Numbered from the stretch's first letter, positions 54,961 through 63,636 are shown. The stretch: 64,000 nt of DNA from Pontibacillus litoralis JSM 072002 (GCF_000775615.1 NZ_AVPG01000007.1:55529-119528); one strand, 5' to 3'. Made by a program: numbers and translations. Notes: a model not told the origin generated them from the sequence alone.

Positions 54961-55197
54961 TTAGTTCGAATCATTGAATGAAGGTAGAGATGCTTCTTTT
55001 CCTGTTAACTCTAATAGAATAAAATTGTAAGCATGCTTGATGTTTTCGACATGCTGCTCTTTCCTTGCATCCGAATTATTTTGTTCGTAAACGTTTGTAA
55101 TTAATTTTTTATACTCATCTTCTAGCGTACTAGGTAACAACGGTTGATTCATAACAAATGCTTGAAAAATATTAATATAATAATCGACTGTTTCCAT
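54961..55197 (-). CDS. Small protein of unknown function, first gene of the B12-riboswitch prp operon
   Basis: 78 residues from ATG 55197 (or 79 from GTG 55200) behind AGGAGAG. Predicted mostly helical and soluble: METVDYYINIFQAFVMNQPLLPS, EDEYKKLITNVYEQNN, HVENIKHAYNFILLELTGKE. No signal peptide, no cysteines, no family recognised. It lies 45 bases after the riboswitch terminator and 57 bases before prpC, so it is the first gene controlled by the switch. A role in propionate or B12 response is inferred from position only. Confidence 0.65.
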   Translation of the reverse strand: METVDYYINIFQAFVMNQPLLPSTLEDEYKKLITNVYEQNNSDARKEQHVENIKHAYNFILLELTGKEASLPSFNDSN

Positions 55198-55241
55198 CAC
55201 TAGTGAACTCTCCTGGCTCAATTATTTAGTAGAAAAGGCAA

Positions 55242-55269
55242 TAAAAAAACAACTTCCTAAAAAGTTGTT
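55242..55269 (-). terminator. Riboswitch-controlled terminator before the prp operon
   Basis: On the minus strand AACAACTT/AAGTTGTT with a 6-base loop, followed by a run of T (A tract at 55243-55249 on the plus strand). Confidence 0.8.
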
Positions 55270-55364
55270 AAGTTGAGAAACGGTTTAAAAAACACATACT
55301 TTACCACATGCCATTCTCTCGCACTTAACACCCCCTATCCTCGTAGGTAATGATGCTTGCTAAA

Positions 55365-55531
55365 ACAGGCAGGTCTCCTGACTTATGGTCAACGCAAATC
55401 AATTCCTTCCCATTTTCCTACGCTGGAAAACAGTGGTTTTATTGATTGCTCCCAAATACAGTTGCGGGACAGTGTCGGATTTAAACCGACTTCCCTTTTA
55501 AGCAGACAAGCAAATTTATGTCTACACCTGT
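55365..55531 (-). ncRNA. Cobalamin (B12) riboswitch aptamer before the prp operon
   Basis: Minus-strand RNA with outer helix ACAGG/CCTGT (55527-55531 with 55365-55369). In order: AAAAGGGAAGTCGGTTTAAA, CCGACACTGTCCCGCAACTG, CCACTG, GGGAAGG and AAGTCAGGAGACCTGCC. These are the conserved parts of the cobalamin riboswitch. A terminator lies 95 bases downstream, before the small gene and prpC-prpD-prpB. An open frame on the opposite strand (55357-55596) is a shadow of this RNA. Confidence 0.93.
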
Positions 55532-55728
55532 TTTTACAGATTATTCAATTGTCCATTTCAATATATCAAACTTTTCTAAAAAGAGCAATAATTTGAGTTT
55601 GTGGCAGAGTAGAGGAAGTTCTGTTCGTGCATCATATACAACATATCGTCTAACTATCATTTGTCTAACGAATTATTATTTGCCATAATTGTTGTAATGA
55701 TCAATGACAACACATAGGAGGGGTTGCA

Positions 55729-56763
55729 ATGATAGAACAGGTATTGTGTACAATAAAAGAAAATGGGATTGGATCTATTGTATTAAATCGGCCAAAAGCG
55801 TTAAACTCTTTAACGTATGAGATGGTAACTACGATTCACCAAGCGCTACGTGCATGGGAAAACGATGATCAAGTTCAAATTGTAGTGATGCAAGGGGCTG
55901 GGGAAAAGGGTTTTTGTGCTGGTGGGGATATTAAAGCAATCTATGAATCTCGAAATGATCCAACTTTACTAGAGAAAGCAAGCACATTTTTTTCAGCAGA
56001 GTATGAATTGGATCAGTACGTATATCATTATTCGAAACCGATTGTGGCTTGTTTAGATGGGATTGTTATGGGTGGTGGCGTTGGCTTAAGTTTTGGCGCG
56101 AATTACAAAATTGTCACAGATAGAACGAAATGGGCGATGCCTGAAATGAACATTGGCTTTTTTCCTGATGTAGGTGCTGGTTATTTTCTCAATCAAGCAC
56201 CAGGGTATATCGGGCGTTATCTTGCTTTAACGGCATCTGTTATTACAGCTTCTGACGTATTATACATTCATGCGGCGAACGTATATATGCCAGTAGAGAA
56301 ATTGCAAGCATTCATTAATCGTATAGAACAAGTCAATTGGCATCAACAGGACAATTCCCTAGCTGAATGGATACACCACTACGAAGAGGAAGCTCCAAAT
56401 GAGAGTAAACTCGCGACCATTCAAGAAGATGTAGATCGACATTTCGCTGATGAAACAGTGGAAGAAATCGTTGAATCGTTACAAGCGGAGGAGAGTGCGT
56501 TTGCTAAGGAAACGAAAGAAACTCTGTTATCTAAATCACCCATTTCTTTAAAAGTAACGCTTCACCATATCGTTGATTGTGCAGACAAATCATTTGCGAC
56601 ATCATTTCAAAATGACGTAGTGCTCGCGAAGAATTTCGTGCAAAATGAGGATTTCTATGAAGGAGCACGCTCTGTGTTAGTAGATAAAGACCGCAATCCT
56701 CAATATACATACAAACATTTGGAAGATGTAACGTATGAGATGGTGCAATCTTTCTTTAGATAA
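55729..56763 (+). CDS. 3-hydroxyisobutyryl-CoA hydrolase (enoyl-CoA hydratase superfamily)
   Basis: 344 residues, about 80 longer than a plain enoyl-CoA hydratase. Oxyanion-hole blocks GEKGFCAGGDIKAIYE and LDGIVMGGGVGLS, catalytic acids in MPEMNIGFFPDVGAGYFL, and the extra C-terminal helical domain with SPISLKVTLHHI are typical of the HIBYL-CoA hydrolases. The enzyme frees 3-hydroxyisobutyrate in valine breakdown, a path that ends in propionyl-CoA. It is divergent from the methylcitrate operon that would consume that product. AGGAGGGG precedes the ATG. Confidence 0.85.
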   Translation: MIEQVLCTIKENGIGSIVLNRPKALNSLTYEMVTTIHQALRAWENDDQVQIVVMQGAGEKGFCAGGDIKAIYESRNDPTLLEKASTFFSAEYELDQYVYHYSKPIVACLDGIVMGGGVGLSFGANYKIVTDRTKWAMPEMNIGFFPDVGAGYFLNQAPGYIGRYLALTASVITASDVLYIHAANVYMPVEKLQAFINRIEQVNWHQQDNSLAEWIHHYEEEAPNESKLATIQEDVDRHFADETVEEIVESLQAEESAFAKETKETLLSKSPISLKVTLHHIVDCADKSFATSFQNDVVLAKNFVQNEDFYEGARSVLVDKDRNPQYTYKHLEDVTYEMVQSFFR

Positions 56764-56772
56764 TTATAAAAA

Positions 56773-56798
56773 AGTGAGCGCTTAGGTGAGCGCTCACT
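56773..56798. terminator. Bidirectional terminator, hydrolase and YczE-type genes
   Basis: AGTGAGCGC/GCGCTCACT, 8-base loop. The minus-strand gene's stop codon lies in the stem, and a T run follows on that strand. Confidence 0.7.
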
Positions 56799-57477
56799 GT
56801 AATACACTTTTTGATTTAGTTTTAGGGTGACTAAGTCGCTCGATGAATGCTGTTTTCTCAAAGCTATATTGAATAATAGGTCCTAAGAATAGAGCGGTAA
56901 TTAATGTTCCAAACCCAACAACGCCCCAACCACCTAGTAAAAAGCCGAGGAAGGCAAGGGAAAATTCGAATATAATGCGGATAAAGCGTTTAGATTGATT
57001 CGTTCTTTCGTTCACAACCATCATAAAATGGTCGACTGGAATATGTGGTAACGGTGATCGTAAATAAACCCCTGTTCCTAGCCCAAACAATACTACTGCA
57101 AGGACGAAAACACTCCACTGCACCCACCAAATTTCAAATTGGGAATCCCCTAAAATATCGTACAACCATATGTTTAGTGAAAATCCTCTTAGTAAAATCG
57201 GTAAGATAGACTCGAATCGAGGTCGTTTTTTCTCAATTTTGGCGTTGACCATGACGAGGGCAACAAAACCAGCAATAAGAAAATAGCCGACTCGAATGTC
57301 AAAACGTTCTGCTAGTCCAAAAGCAACCGTATCACCAGGGGCAACGCCAACCCCAGATTTAAATAGTAAAGCTAGTCCTAAGCTAGATACAATAATACCG
57401 GCTAAATACAGCACAAATTGAATCTTCTTGTTGCGGTTCCCGAAGTAATGTTTATAAAGCTGTGAAATGGTTTGCAT
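56794..57477 (-). CDS. YczE/YyaS/YitT-type integral membrane protein
   Basis: 227 residues, five to six membrane helices. Family pattern LAGIIVSSLGLALLFKSGVGVAPGDTVAFGLAERFDIRVGYF and LGTGVYLRSPLPHIPVDHFMMVVNERT. In B. subtilis YczE affects bacillomycin/surfactin-linked production post-transcriptionally; the molecular role is unknown. AAAAGGAG precedes ATG 57477. Confidence 0.82.
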   Translation of the reverse strand: MQTISQLYKHYFGNRNKKIQFVLYLAGIIVSSLGLALLFKSGVGVAPGDTVAFGLAERFDIRVGYFLIAGFVALVMVNAKIEKKRPRFESILPILLRGFSLNIWLYDILGDSQFEIWWVQWSVFVLAVVLFGLGTGVYLRSPLPHIPVDHFMMVVNERTNQSKRFIRIIFEFSLAFLGFLLGGWGVVGFGTLITALFLGPIIQYSFEKTAFIERLSHPKTKSKSVLQ

Positions 57478-57868
57478 GTTTTAACTCCTTTTAACACGCT
57501 AGACAGAATCGTAACGAAAATTTCAATTATTTCATGTCGTCATTTATTATACCGAATATACTCCATAAATATAAAGACTAATGTCACATTTAAAGTTGAT
57601 TAATAATAGTCAAAAAATAAGAATCATGCCACTGTGATATATAAACTGCTATGAAATATGCCTTTTGAGGGGATGGGCAAAAACAAGAATGGAGTAGAGC
57701 GGCGGTTCAGGTTAAAAGTCTTTCCGGAGTAAATCATAAAACAAACATTTTTAATAATTTTCACAATTAACAGAAAATAAAATAAATTTGAGCTTGAATT
57801 TATTTTATTTATTTAGTAATATTTAGTTAATTTTTAAATTCAAATACCAACATAAGGAAGTAGGTTTA
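57478..57868. other. Gene-free AT-rich interval with one long inverted repeat
   Basis: No gene seen. AAATAAAATAAATT (57775-57788) is perfectly inverted at 57797-57810 around TGAGCTTG, about 60 bases before the next small frame. It could be an operator or attenuator for the efflux gene that follows. Confidence 0.5.
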
Positions 57869-57949
57869 ATGAGTATTGAGGAAAAGTTAGAAAAATTAAC
57901 TCAGCGACTAGGATATAAAACAAGTAGAGAAATCATTTTACAATATTGA
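57869..57949 (+). CDS. Very short open frame (26 codons) before the broken MFS gene
   Basis: ATG 57869 behind AAGGAAG, ending at TGA 57947-57949; product MSIEEKLEKLTQRLGYKTSR plus six residues. It is in the same frame as the MFS sequence that follows. It could be a leader peptide or the true N-terminus cut off by a nonsense mutation. Confidence 0.35.
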   Translation: MSIEEKLEKLTQRLGYKTSREIILQY

Positions 57950-57970
57950 CCAGTAATAGGGGGGATTCGT

Positions 57971-59235
57971 ATAGAAAAAAATCAAAAGAAACCAAAATTT
58001 TTTGATTTAGGAAGAAGTTTTTATTTACTCTGGGCAGGGCAAACAGTTGGGGGATTTGGACGCCAGGTAACCATAATTGCTTTGCCCTTAATTGCTATTA
58101 ATGTTTTAGATGCTAGTAACTTTTTAGTAGGATTGATAACCACAATATCCTTTCTTCCTAATCTATTGTTAGGTTTTCATGCTGGGGCTATAGCTGATAA
58201 GTATAATAGAAAAAAAATTATGTTGTTATGTCAAAGTAGCAGTGCTATTTTACTAGCATTAATCCCTCTTTTATACGTACTAGACGTCCTTAATATATGG
58301 ATTTTATTATTAATCACCTTTTTAACTGGATGTTGTTCATTGTTTTTTCAACTTTCAGGTGCTTCTTATTTACCTGAAATATTATCACCGAATCAATTAA
58401 TCAAGGGAAACGCAAATCTACAATTAACTCATGGCGCTTCTCAAGTAATGGGACCTACTATAGGTGGAACAATAATCCAAATACTCACAGCGCCTATTGC
58501 GATTATTGTTGATGCATTTAGTTTTTTTATTTCGTTTATCTTTACACTTTTTTTACCTGCTAAAAGTAAAAAAAGCAGCAACAAAAAGGTGCCTTATTTT
58601 CCAGTATAAAAGAAGGAATTATATTCACTTTTAAACATGAAATTCTTAGACCTATACTTGTAAGTTATTCTATAAGTGTATTATTTATAGGTCTATATCA
58701 AGGTATCTCTATTTTATATATGACAAGAACACTTGAATTATCAGCATATCAGATTGGAATTGTAACAGGAATTGGAAATATAGGATTCCTTATAGGAGCA
58801 GCAATTAGTAAAAGGCTTACAGAAAAATTCGGAGTAGGTAATATAATTATATACTCATTAGGGTTAATAGCATTAGGGTTTCTTATTGTTGGTATAGCAA
58901 ATGCCAGCAGCCCGATTGCATACTTAATAGTAGGTCAATTCATTATGAGTATAGGTGTTCCTTTATATAATGTTAATTTAGGGAGTTTAAGGCAGGCTAT
59001 TACCCCCAATGATCTACTAGGGAGAGTTAACTCTGTCTCACGGGTATTTGGTCGAGGAGGTGTGCCCATTGGTTCCGCCCTAGGGGCAATGATAGCTTCA
59101 GTTATTAATCCTAGAACAGCTGTTATTATAGCTGGTATTGGAGGTGTGTTAGCAATTTTACCAGCACTACGTTCAAGTGTCATTTGGGTAAAAACAATTT
59201 CTGATGCTGATAAAATTAGAAACAAGGAGGGCTAA
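57971..59235 (+). pseudogene. MFS transporter, broken (no standard start, one frameshift)
   Basis: The coding frame reads from about 57965 (GGGGGG, then ATTCGTATA where an ATG would be expected) through FDLGRSFYLLWAGQTVGGFGRQVTIIALPL to a stop at 58609. The rest of the protein continues in the +1 frame from about 58585 (GALFSSIKEGIIFTFKHEILRPILVSYSIS... to IRNKEG at 59235). Adding one base to the A run near 58583-58587 (AACAAAAAGG) rejoins the halves into a complete MFS protein of about 420 residues. It is similar to EntS/MefA-type exporters. A sequencing error in the A run cannot be excluded, but would not supply a start codon. Confidence 0.8.
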
Positions 59236-59236
59236 C

Positions 59237-59500
59237 ATGTCTACATATTTTACAGATGAAGAATATTCACCAAAATTTAATGAAAGTTTTGAAGAGATTT
59301 GTACTGAATTAAAATCTATAAGTGACAGACTCTATGAACTGTTGCCAGACACGTCACTGTCACCAGATGAGAGACTTGAAAGACTTGCTAGAGTTGTTCC
59401 TACAAGCCTTTTAATATCAGATAATCATAAAACAGCAAGAAGTAAACTAAATAAACTTCGTTATAGACTTGATGAGCTTGTTCACTTTGCCCATTTGTAA
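59237..59500 (+). CDS. Small soluble protein, unknown (87 residues)
   Basis: ATG 59237 behind AAGGAGGG, one base after the end of the broken MFS gene, so once translationally coupled to it. Acidic, helical sequence (FTDEEYSPKFNESFEEICTELKSISDRLYELLPD; RSKLNKLRYRLDELVHFAHL). No family recognised. The gap to 59745 holds no gene. Confidence 0.6.
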   Translation: MSTYFTDEEYSPKFNESFEEICTELKSISDRLYELLPDTSLSPDERLERLARVVPTSLLISDNHKTARSKLNKLRYRLDELVHFAHL

Positions 59501-59745
59501 TTGTTCAAGTTTAAAGGAAAGGTACTAAAATCGATAATTTTTAATGGCGTTGTTGTTTTCCGTCTTGATTAAAAATCTGTTTTGTCATGAATTTGTGCCA
59601 CCAGTAAACGTATCCATGGGTTTGGATTGGTTTACTACCAACAATCATTATAAAGGATTTTTTATAAGAAAGTAAGATTACAGCAAATTCAACTCAGTTT
59701 CATGGCGATTAACCATCTTAATGCGACGCTAGTAAAAATATTATT

Positions 59746-62076
59746 ATGATAAATGGGGTATGTTTGGTGGGTGAAAAAAATGAAATTCAAGAAAAAGAAC
59801 AACGTCGTGTGAATCATGTGATTGAGGAAATCCATCTGCGACAGAAAGAATTATATGCAAAATCATCTAGTTTAAAGGAAAGTGTTGTCAATTTACGGCA
59901 AAACTTCTGGGAAGACGTGACCGTAAACCTGGACGAACCTGATGATGTCATCGAAACACAAGCAAGTATTAAGCAGCAAGCAGAATTGCTATCTGAACAA
60001 GAACGTTTCCACGGAAAAGTTGGTGAAGAATTAAAGACTTTAAAAAAAATGAAAAGCAATCCCTATTTTGGTCGTATTGATTTTCGGGAGGATGGCGAAT
60101 CAACTAGTGGACCAATCTATATCGGTATTGCTTCTTTAATGGACCATAACGATGAGGATTTTCTTGTATATGATTGGCGCGCACCGATTTCTAGTCTTTA
60201 TTATGATTACTCCTCTGGCAAGGCTCAATACCAAACAATAGATGGCACCATAACAGGTGAGATGACGTTAAAACGGCAATTTATCATCCGTAACGGCGGT
60301 ATTAAAAGTATGTTTGATACGGGAGTTACCATAGGCGATGAATTTTTACAGCTAGCGCTTGGAAATAATGCTAGTACAACGATGAAAAGTATCGTTGCTA
60401 CAATCCAAAAAGAGCAAAATAAAATTATAAGGGATGAACGGCACCGTTATCTAGTTGTCCAAGGTGTGGCAGGAAGCGGTAAAACATCTGCAGCATTGCA
60501 ACGTATAGCTTACTTAATGTATCGATATCGCAAGACATTAAATAAGAATAATGTTGTGTTATTTTCACCAAACCCTTTATTTAATAGTTATGTTGCTAAT
60601 GTTCTACCTGAACTGGGGGAAGAGAATATACAGCAAACAACATTTTACGAATACCTTGTGGACAAAATTGAAAGTAACCTAACCGTTGAGTCACCATTTC
60701 AACATATGGAAGATAAATTAACAGGTATGTGTGGTACGTATTATCATGCAAAAAGAGCATGTATTGACTATAAATCAAGTTTAAACTTTAAACAGCATTT
60801 GGATGAATACATGTCAAGTTTGACTAGCGGTGGACTGCAATTTAAAAATATTTCATTCCGTAAACGGGTGATTGTTACTAAAGAACAAATTCGCGACTAC
60901 TTTTATTCTTTGGATCCGACGGTTTCCATTCCGAATAAATTGGAACTTGTTGCAAAATGGCTGTTACGTGAAATGCGAAAACAACAGCAGAAAGAAAAAA
61001 ATAAGGATTGGGTTATGGAGCAAATTGCGTTATTAGATAAAGAGCACTATTTACATGCGCATTACCATATGCAAGCCCAGGATCAGAACGAATTATATGT
61101 TGATGAGACAGAGGAAGATTTTCTGCGTAAAAAAGTAGTACAAAGAGCTTTTTCTATCTTAAAAAAAAGGATAAAGCAATTTCAATTCGTTCATATTCTA
61201 GAAACGTATAAGCAGTTGTTTACTGATTGGCCGCTAAAGAATGCACCGGAATATTGGGAAGACATAAGAGAATGGACTATTAAAGATCTTTCCCGAGGGT
61301 ACTTGGCATGGGAAGAGGCGACTGCATATTTATATTTTAAAGTGTGTATATTAGGAGATACTACTGATCGGTTGGTACGCCATTTGTTTATTGATGAAGC
61401 CCAGGATTATTCTCCATTTCAATTTGCTTATATAAAGCAACAGTTTCCTTATACGAGAATGACTTTGCTAGGGGATATTAATCAGGCAATCTATACTCAT
61501 GACATTAAGGGAAGTCCGCTTATACCGAATAGTGAAGATGGAAGATACAAACGAATTGCTTTAACGAAGAGTTATCGGTCAACCAAACAAATCGTGGATT
61601 TCACAACATATTTTGCCCCAGAGGGAGAATTAATCGAGCCATTTAACCGACATGGTCAGAAACCTGAGTTGGTCATCCATCAAGGAAATGTCGTTGTTCC
61701 ATTACTTTCGAAAATAGAGGCGCTGCAGGATAATGGTCATGAAACAATCGCGCTTATATGTAAGACTCGGCAAGAATGTGATAATTTGCTTGGTCTGCTA
61801 AGGAATTCGATGTCGATTACCAAAATAAATGAGGAAACTCGATCCTATCAAAAAGGAATTTTGTTGTTACCGGTTTATTTAGCCAAAGGGATTGAATTTG
61901 ATGCAGTTGTTATTCCCGATGCTTCCAAAACAATGTATGCGGGTGAAGCAGATCGGGCACTTTTTTATACCGCTTGTACGCGAGCGATGCATGAGTTGGT
62001 TATATTAACAGATGGAAAAAGTAGCCCATTTATATTAGAGGTACCGGAAGATAAATATGTTGTGATAACTAGTTAA
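59746..62076 (+). CDS. helD: RNA polymerase recycling motor HelD
   Basis: Up to 776 residues. The start is uncertain: ATG 59746 has no RBS, TTG 59764 or GTG 59767 follow GGGG and fit better. N-terminal coiled coil (residues about 5-75, with LRQNFWEDVTVNL), NPYFGRIDF, YDWRAPISSLYYDY, Walker A GVAGSGKTS near residue 240, Walker B LFIDEAQDYSPFQF near 548, GDINQAIYTHD, and C-terminal TACTRAMHELVIL. These blocks match B. subtilis HelD closely, so this copy is the orthologue. It frees stalled RNA polymerase from nucleic acid using ATP. Confidence 0.93.
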   Translation: MINGVCLVGEKNEIQEKEQRRVNHVIEEIHLRQKELYAKSSSLKESVVNLRQNFWEDVTVNLDEPDDVIETQASIKQQAELLSEQERFHGKVGEELKTLKKMKSNPYFGRIDFREDGESTSGPIYIGIASLMDHNDEDFLVYDWRAPISSLYYDYSSGKAQYQTIDGTITGEMTLKRQFIIRNGGIKSMFDTGVTIGDEFLQLALGNNASTTMKSIVATIQKEQNKIIRDERHRYLVVQGVAGSGKTSAALQRIAYLMYRYRKTLNKNNVVLFSPNPLFNSYVANVLPELGEENIQQTTFYEYLVDKIESNLTVESPFQHMEDKLTGMCGTYYHAKRACIDYKSSLNFKQHLDEYMSSLTSGGLQFKNISFRKRVIVTKEQIRDYFYSLDPTVSIPNKLELVAKWLLREMRKQQQKEKNKDWVMEQIALLDKEHYLHAHYHMQAQDQNELYVDETEEDFLRKKVVQRAFSILKKRIKQFQFVHILETYKQLFTDWPLKNAPEYWEDIREWTIKDLSRGYLAWEEATAYLYFKVCILGDTTDRLVRHLFIDEAQDYSPFQFAYIKQQFPYTRMTLLGDINQAIYTHDIKGSPLIPNSEDGRYKRIALTKSYRSTKQIVDFTTYFAPEGELIEPFNRHGQKPELVIHQGNVVVPLLSKIEALQDNGHETIALICKTRQECDNLLGLLRNSMSITKINEETRSYQKGILLLPVYLAKGIEFDAVVIPDASKTMYAGEADRALFYTACTRAMHELVILTDGKSSPFILEVPEDKYVVITS

Positions 62077-62082
62077 GGTTTG

Positions 62083-62115
62083 GAAATCCTTTCAACACAG
62101 TGTTGAAAGGATTTC
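62083..62115 (+). terminator. Terminator after helD
   Basis: GAAATCCTTTCAACAC/GTGTTGAAAGGATTTC, a near-perfect palindrome; the outer 12-13 bp would pair, with a short T-rich end. Confidence 0.7.
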
Positions 62116-62127
62116 TTGTGGGATGCT

Positions 62128-62160
62128 CCCTGCAGTAAAAGCTGTTAGTGAAAGGTAAGG
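62128..62160 (+). repeat. Dispersed short repeat, copy A
   Basis: CCCTGCA followed by a 26-base block ending GAAAGGTAAGG. The 26-base block matches copy B (63975-64000) at 20 positions; all six differences are transitions. Both copies lie just after a terminator. Confidence 0.6.
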
Positions 62161-62206
62161 CGGCTATCGTGAGGTTTTGTCTAAAGCGAATAGTTAGCCA
62201 ATATAT

Positions 62207-62371
62207 ATGAAAACAGTCGAAAAAACCAAGTACAAAAAGGAAACTCGAATTCTCTTAGGTATGGATAAACATAAAGCTTATGAATGGTCAAATACAGAAA
62301 GGGCCGGAGCATTACTTAATTTTCCTTGCTACTTGATTTTAAGTTTAATTGTTTTTTGGTTTGTTAATTGA
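62207..62371 (+). CDS. Candidate small membrane peptide (54 codons)
   Basis: ATG 62207 to TGA 62369-62371; a basic N-terminus (MKTVEKTKYKKETRILLG) and one C-terminal hydrophobic helix (NFPCYLILSLIVFWFVN). No Shine-Dalgarno sequence, so it may not be translated or may start at the inner ATG 62261. No family recognised. It is the only open frame in the 62161-62463 interval. Confidence 0.3.
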   Translation: MKTVEKTKYKKETRILLGMDKHKAYEWSNTERAGALLNFPCYLILSLIVFWFVN

Positions 62372-62463
62372 TCATATTAAATTTTTGTAAAATTATACGA
62401 ACATATTGTAAACAGGTGATTTTTCTGTTTAAAATAATGGTGTTCATAAGAAAGGGGAGTTAG

Positions 62464-63636
62464 ATGATTAAGAAATACATAGAGCTATTATTGGTCTCTT
62501 TTCGTTTAGGATTAACGTCTTTCGGAGGACCTATCGCTCATTTAGCTTATTTTCAAGAAGAGTATGTAAATAGAAGAAAATGGCTAGATGATAAAAGTTA
62601 TGCCGATTTAATCGCATTGTGTCAATTCTTGCCTGGCCCTGCAAGTAGTCAGGTTGGCATATCGATTGGTATGGTAAGAGGTGGAATAATAGGAGGAATC
62701 ATCGCCTGGTTTGGGTTTACGATGCCTTCCATTATTGCACTAGTATTGTTTGCATTATTCGTTCATGAAGTTGGGGTGGAGGATGCGGTATGGATTTCCG
62801 CCTTAAAAGTAGTCGCTGTTGCTGTGGTAGCACATGCGATCATGAATATGGGGAAAAAGTTGACACCGGATTTAACTCGCAAATCAATTGCTGTAGTGGC
62901 GGCAATGATTTTATTGTTCTATCAAACAGCACTGGCCCAAATCTCCCTTATTGTACTTGCTGGCCTAGTTGGAGTATGGCTATTTCGGAAATGGGAATTG
63001 CCAGAAGGGGCGGATGTCGGTTTACAGTATACAAAGCGTACTGGAATCATTTCCTTAAGTTTATTTGTACTATTTCTAATAGGTACGCCGTTCATTGCTG
63101 CTTCTTTTTCTTCCATCTACGTAACGATTTTTGATACGTTTTATCGGGTTGGTTCGATTGTTTTCGGTGGTGGACACGTTGTATTGCCACTATTAGAAGC
63201 AGAAGTTGTACCTAATCTTATTTCCGAGGAATTATTTTTAGCGGGATATGGCGCAACACAAGCTGTACCAGGTCCGATGTTTACGTTTTCGAGTTATTTA
63301 GGAACGATTATGGCAGGAGTTCCAGGAGCTGTCGTTGCTTCGATTGCCATGTTCTTACCATCATTCTTTTTAATCATTGGGGTACTGCCTTTTTGGAATA
63401 CCCTTCGCAAAAATCGGAATGTAAGAGCTGCGTTGTTAGGAGTAAATGCTGCAGTAGTTGGCATCTTAATCGCTGCATTGTATGATCCGATATGGACAAG
63501 TGCAATTCATACGAACAAAGACATTGCTATTGCTATTGGCTCGTTTACATTGCTATATCATTGGAAAAAACCAGCTTGGCTCGTTGTCATTATCACGGTA
63601 CTAGTGTATATAGGATTATCTCTTTTAGGATTATAA
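62464..63636 (+). CDS. chrA: ChrA/CHR family (chromate) transporter, two-domain form
   Basis: 390 residues. Two homologous CHR halves: FRLGLTSFGGPIAHLAYFQEEYVNRRKWL...LCQFLPGPASSQVGISIGMVRGGIIGGI, and in the second half FYRVGSIVFGGGHVVLPLLEAEVV...GYGATQAVPGPMFTFSSYLGTIMAG. This long-chain form is the type tied to chromate efflux. Actual substrate in this organism is unproven. RBS AAAGGGGAG before ATG 62464; lone gene with terminator. Confidence 0.92.
   Translation: MIKKYIELLLVSFRLGLTSFGGPIAHLAYFQEEYVNRRKWLDDKSYADLIALCQFLPGPASSQVGISIGMVRGGIIGGIIAWFGFTMPSIIALVLFALFVHEVGVEDAVWISALKVVAVAVVAHAIMNMGKKLTPDLTRKSIAVVAAMILLFYQTALAQISLIVLAGLVGVWLFRKWELPEGADVGLQYTKRTGIISLSLFVLFLIGTPFIAASFSSIYVTIFDTFYRVGSIVFGGGHVVLPLLEAEVVPNLISEELFLAGYGATQAVPGPMFTFSSYLGTIMAGVPGAVVASIAMFLPSFFLIIGVLPFWNTLRKNRNVRAALLGVNAAVVGILIAALYDPIWTSAIHTNKDIAIAIGSFTLLYHWKKPAWLVVIITVLVYIGLSLLGL

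Noticed and set aside
55357..55596. Open frame of 79 codons on the plus strand
   Set aside because: It is the antisense of the cobalamin riboswitch and has no RBS; the conserved RNA motifs explain the sequence.
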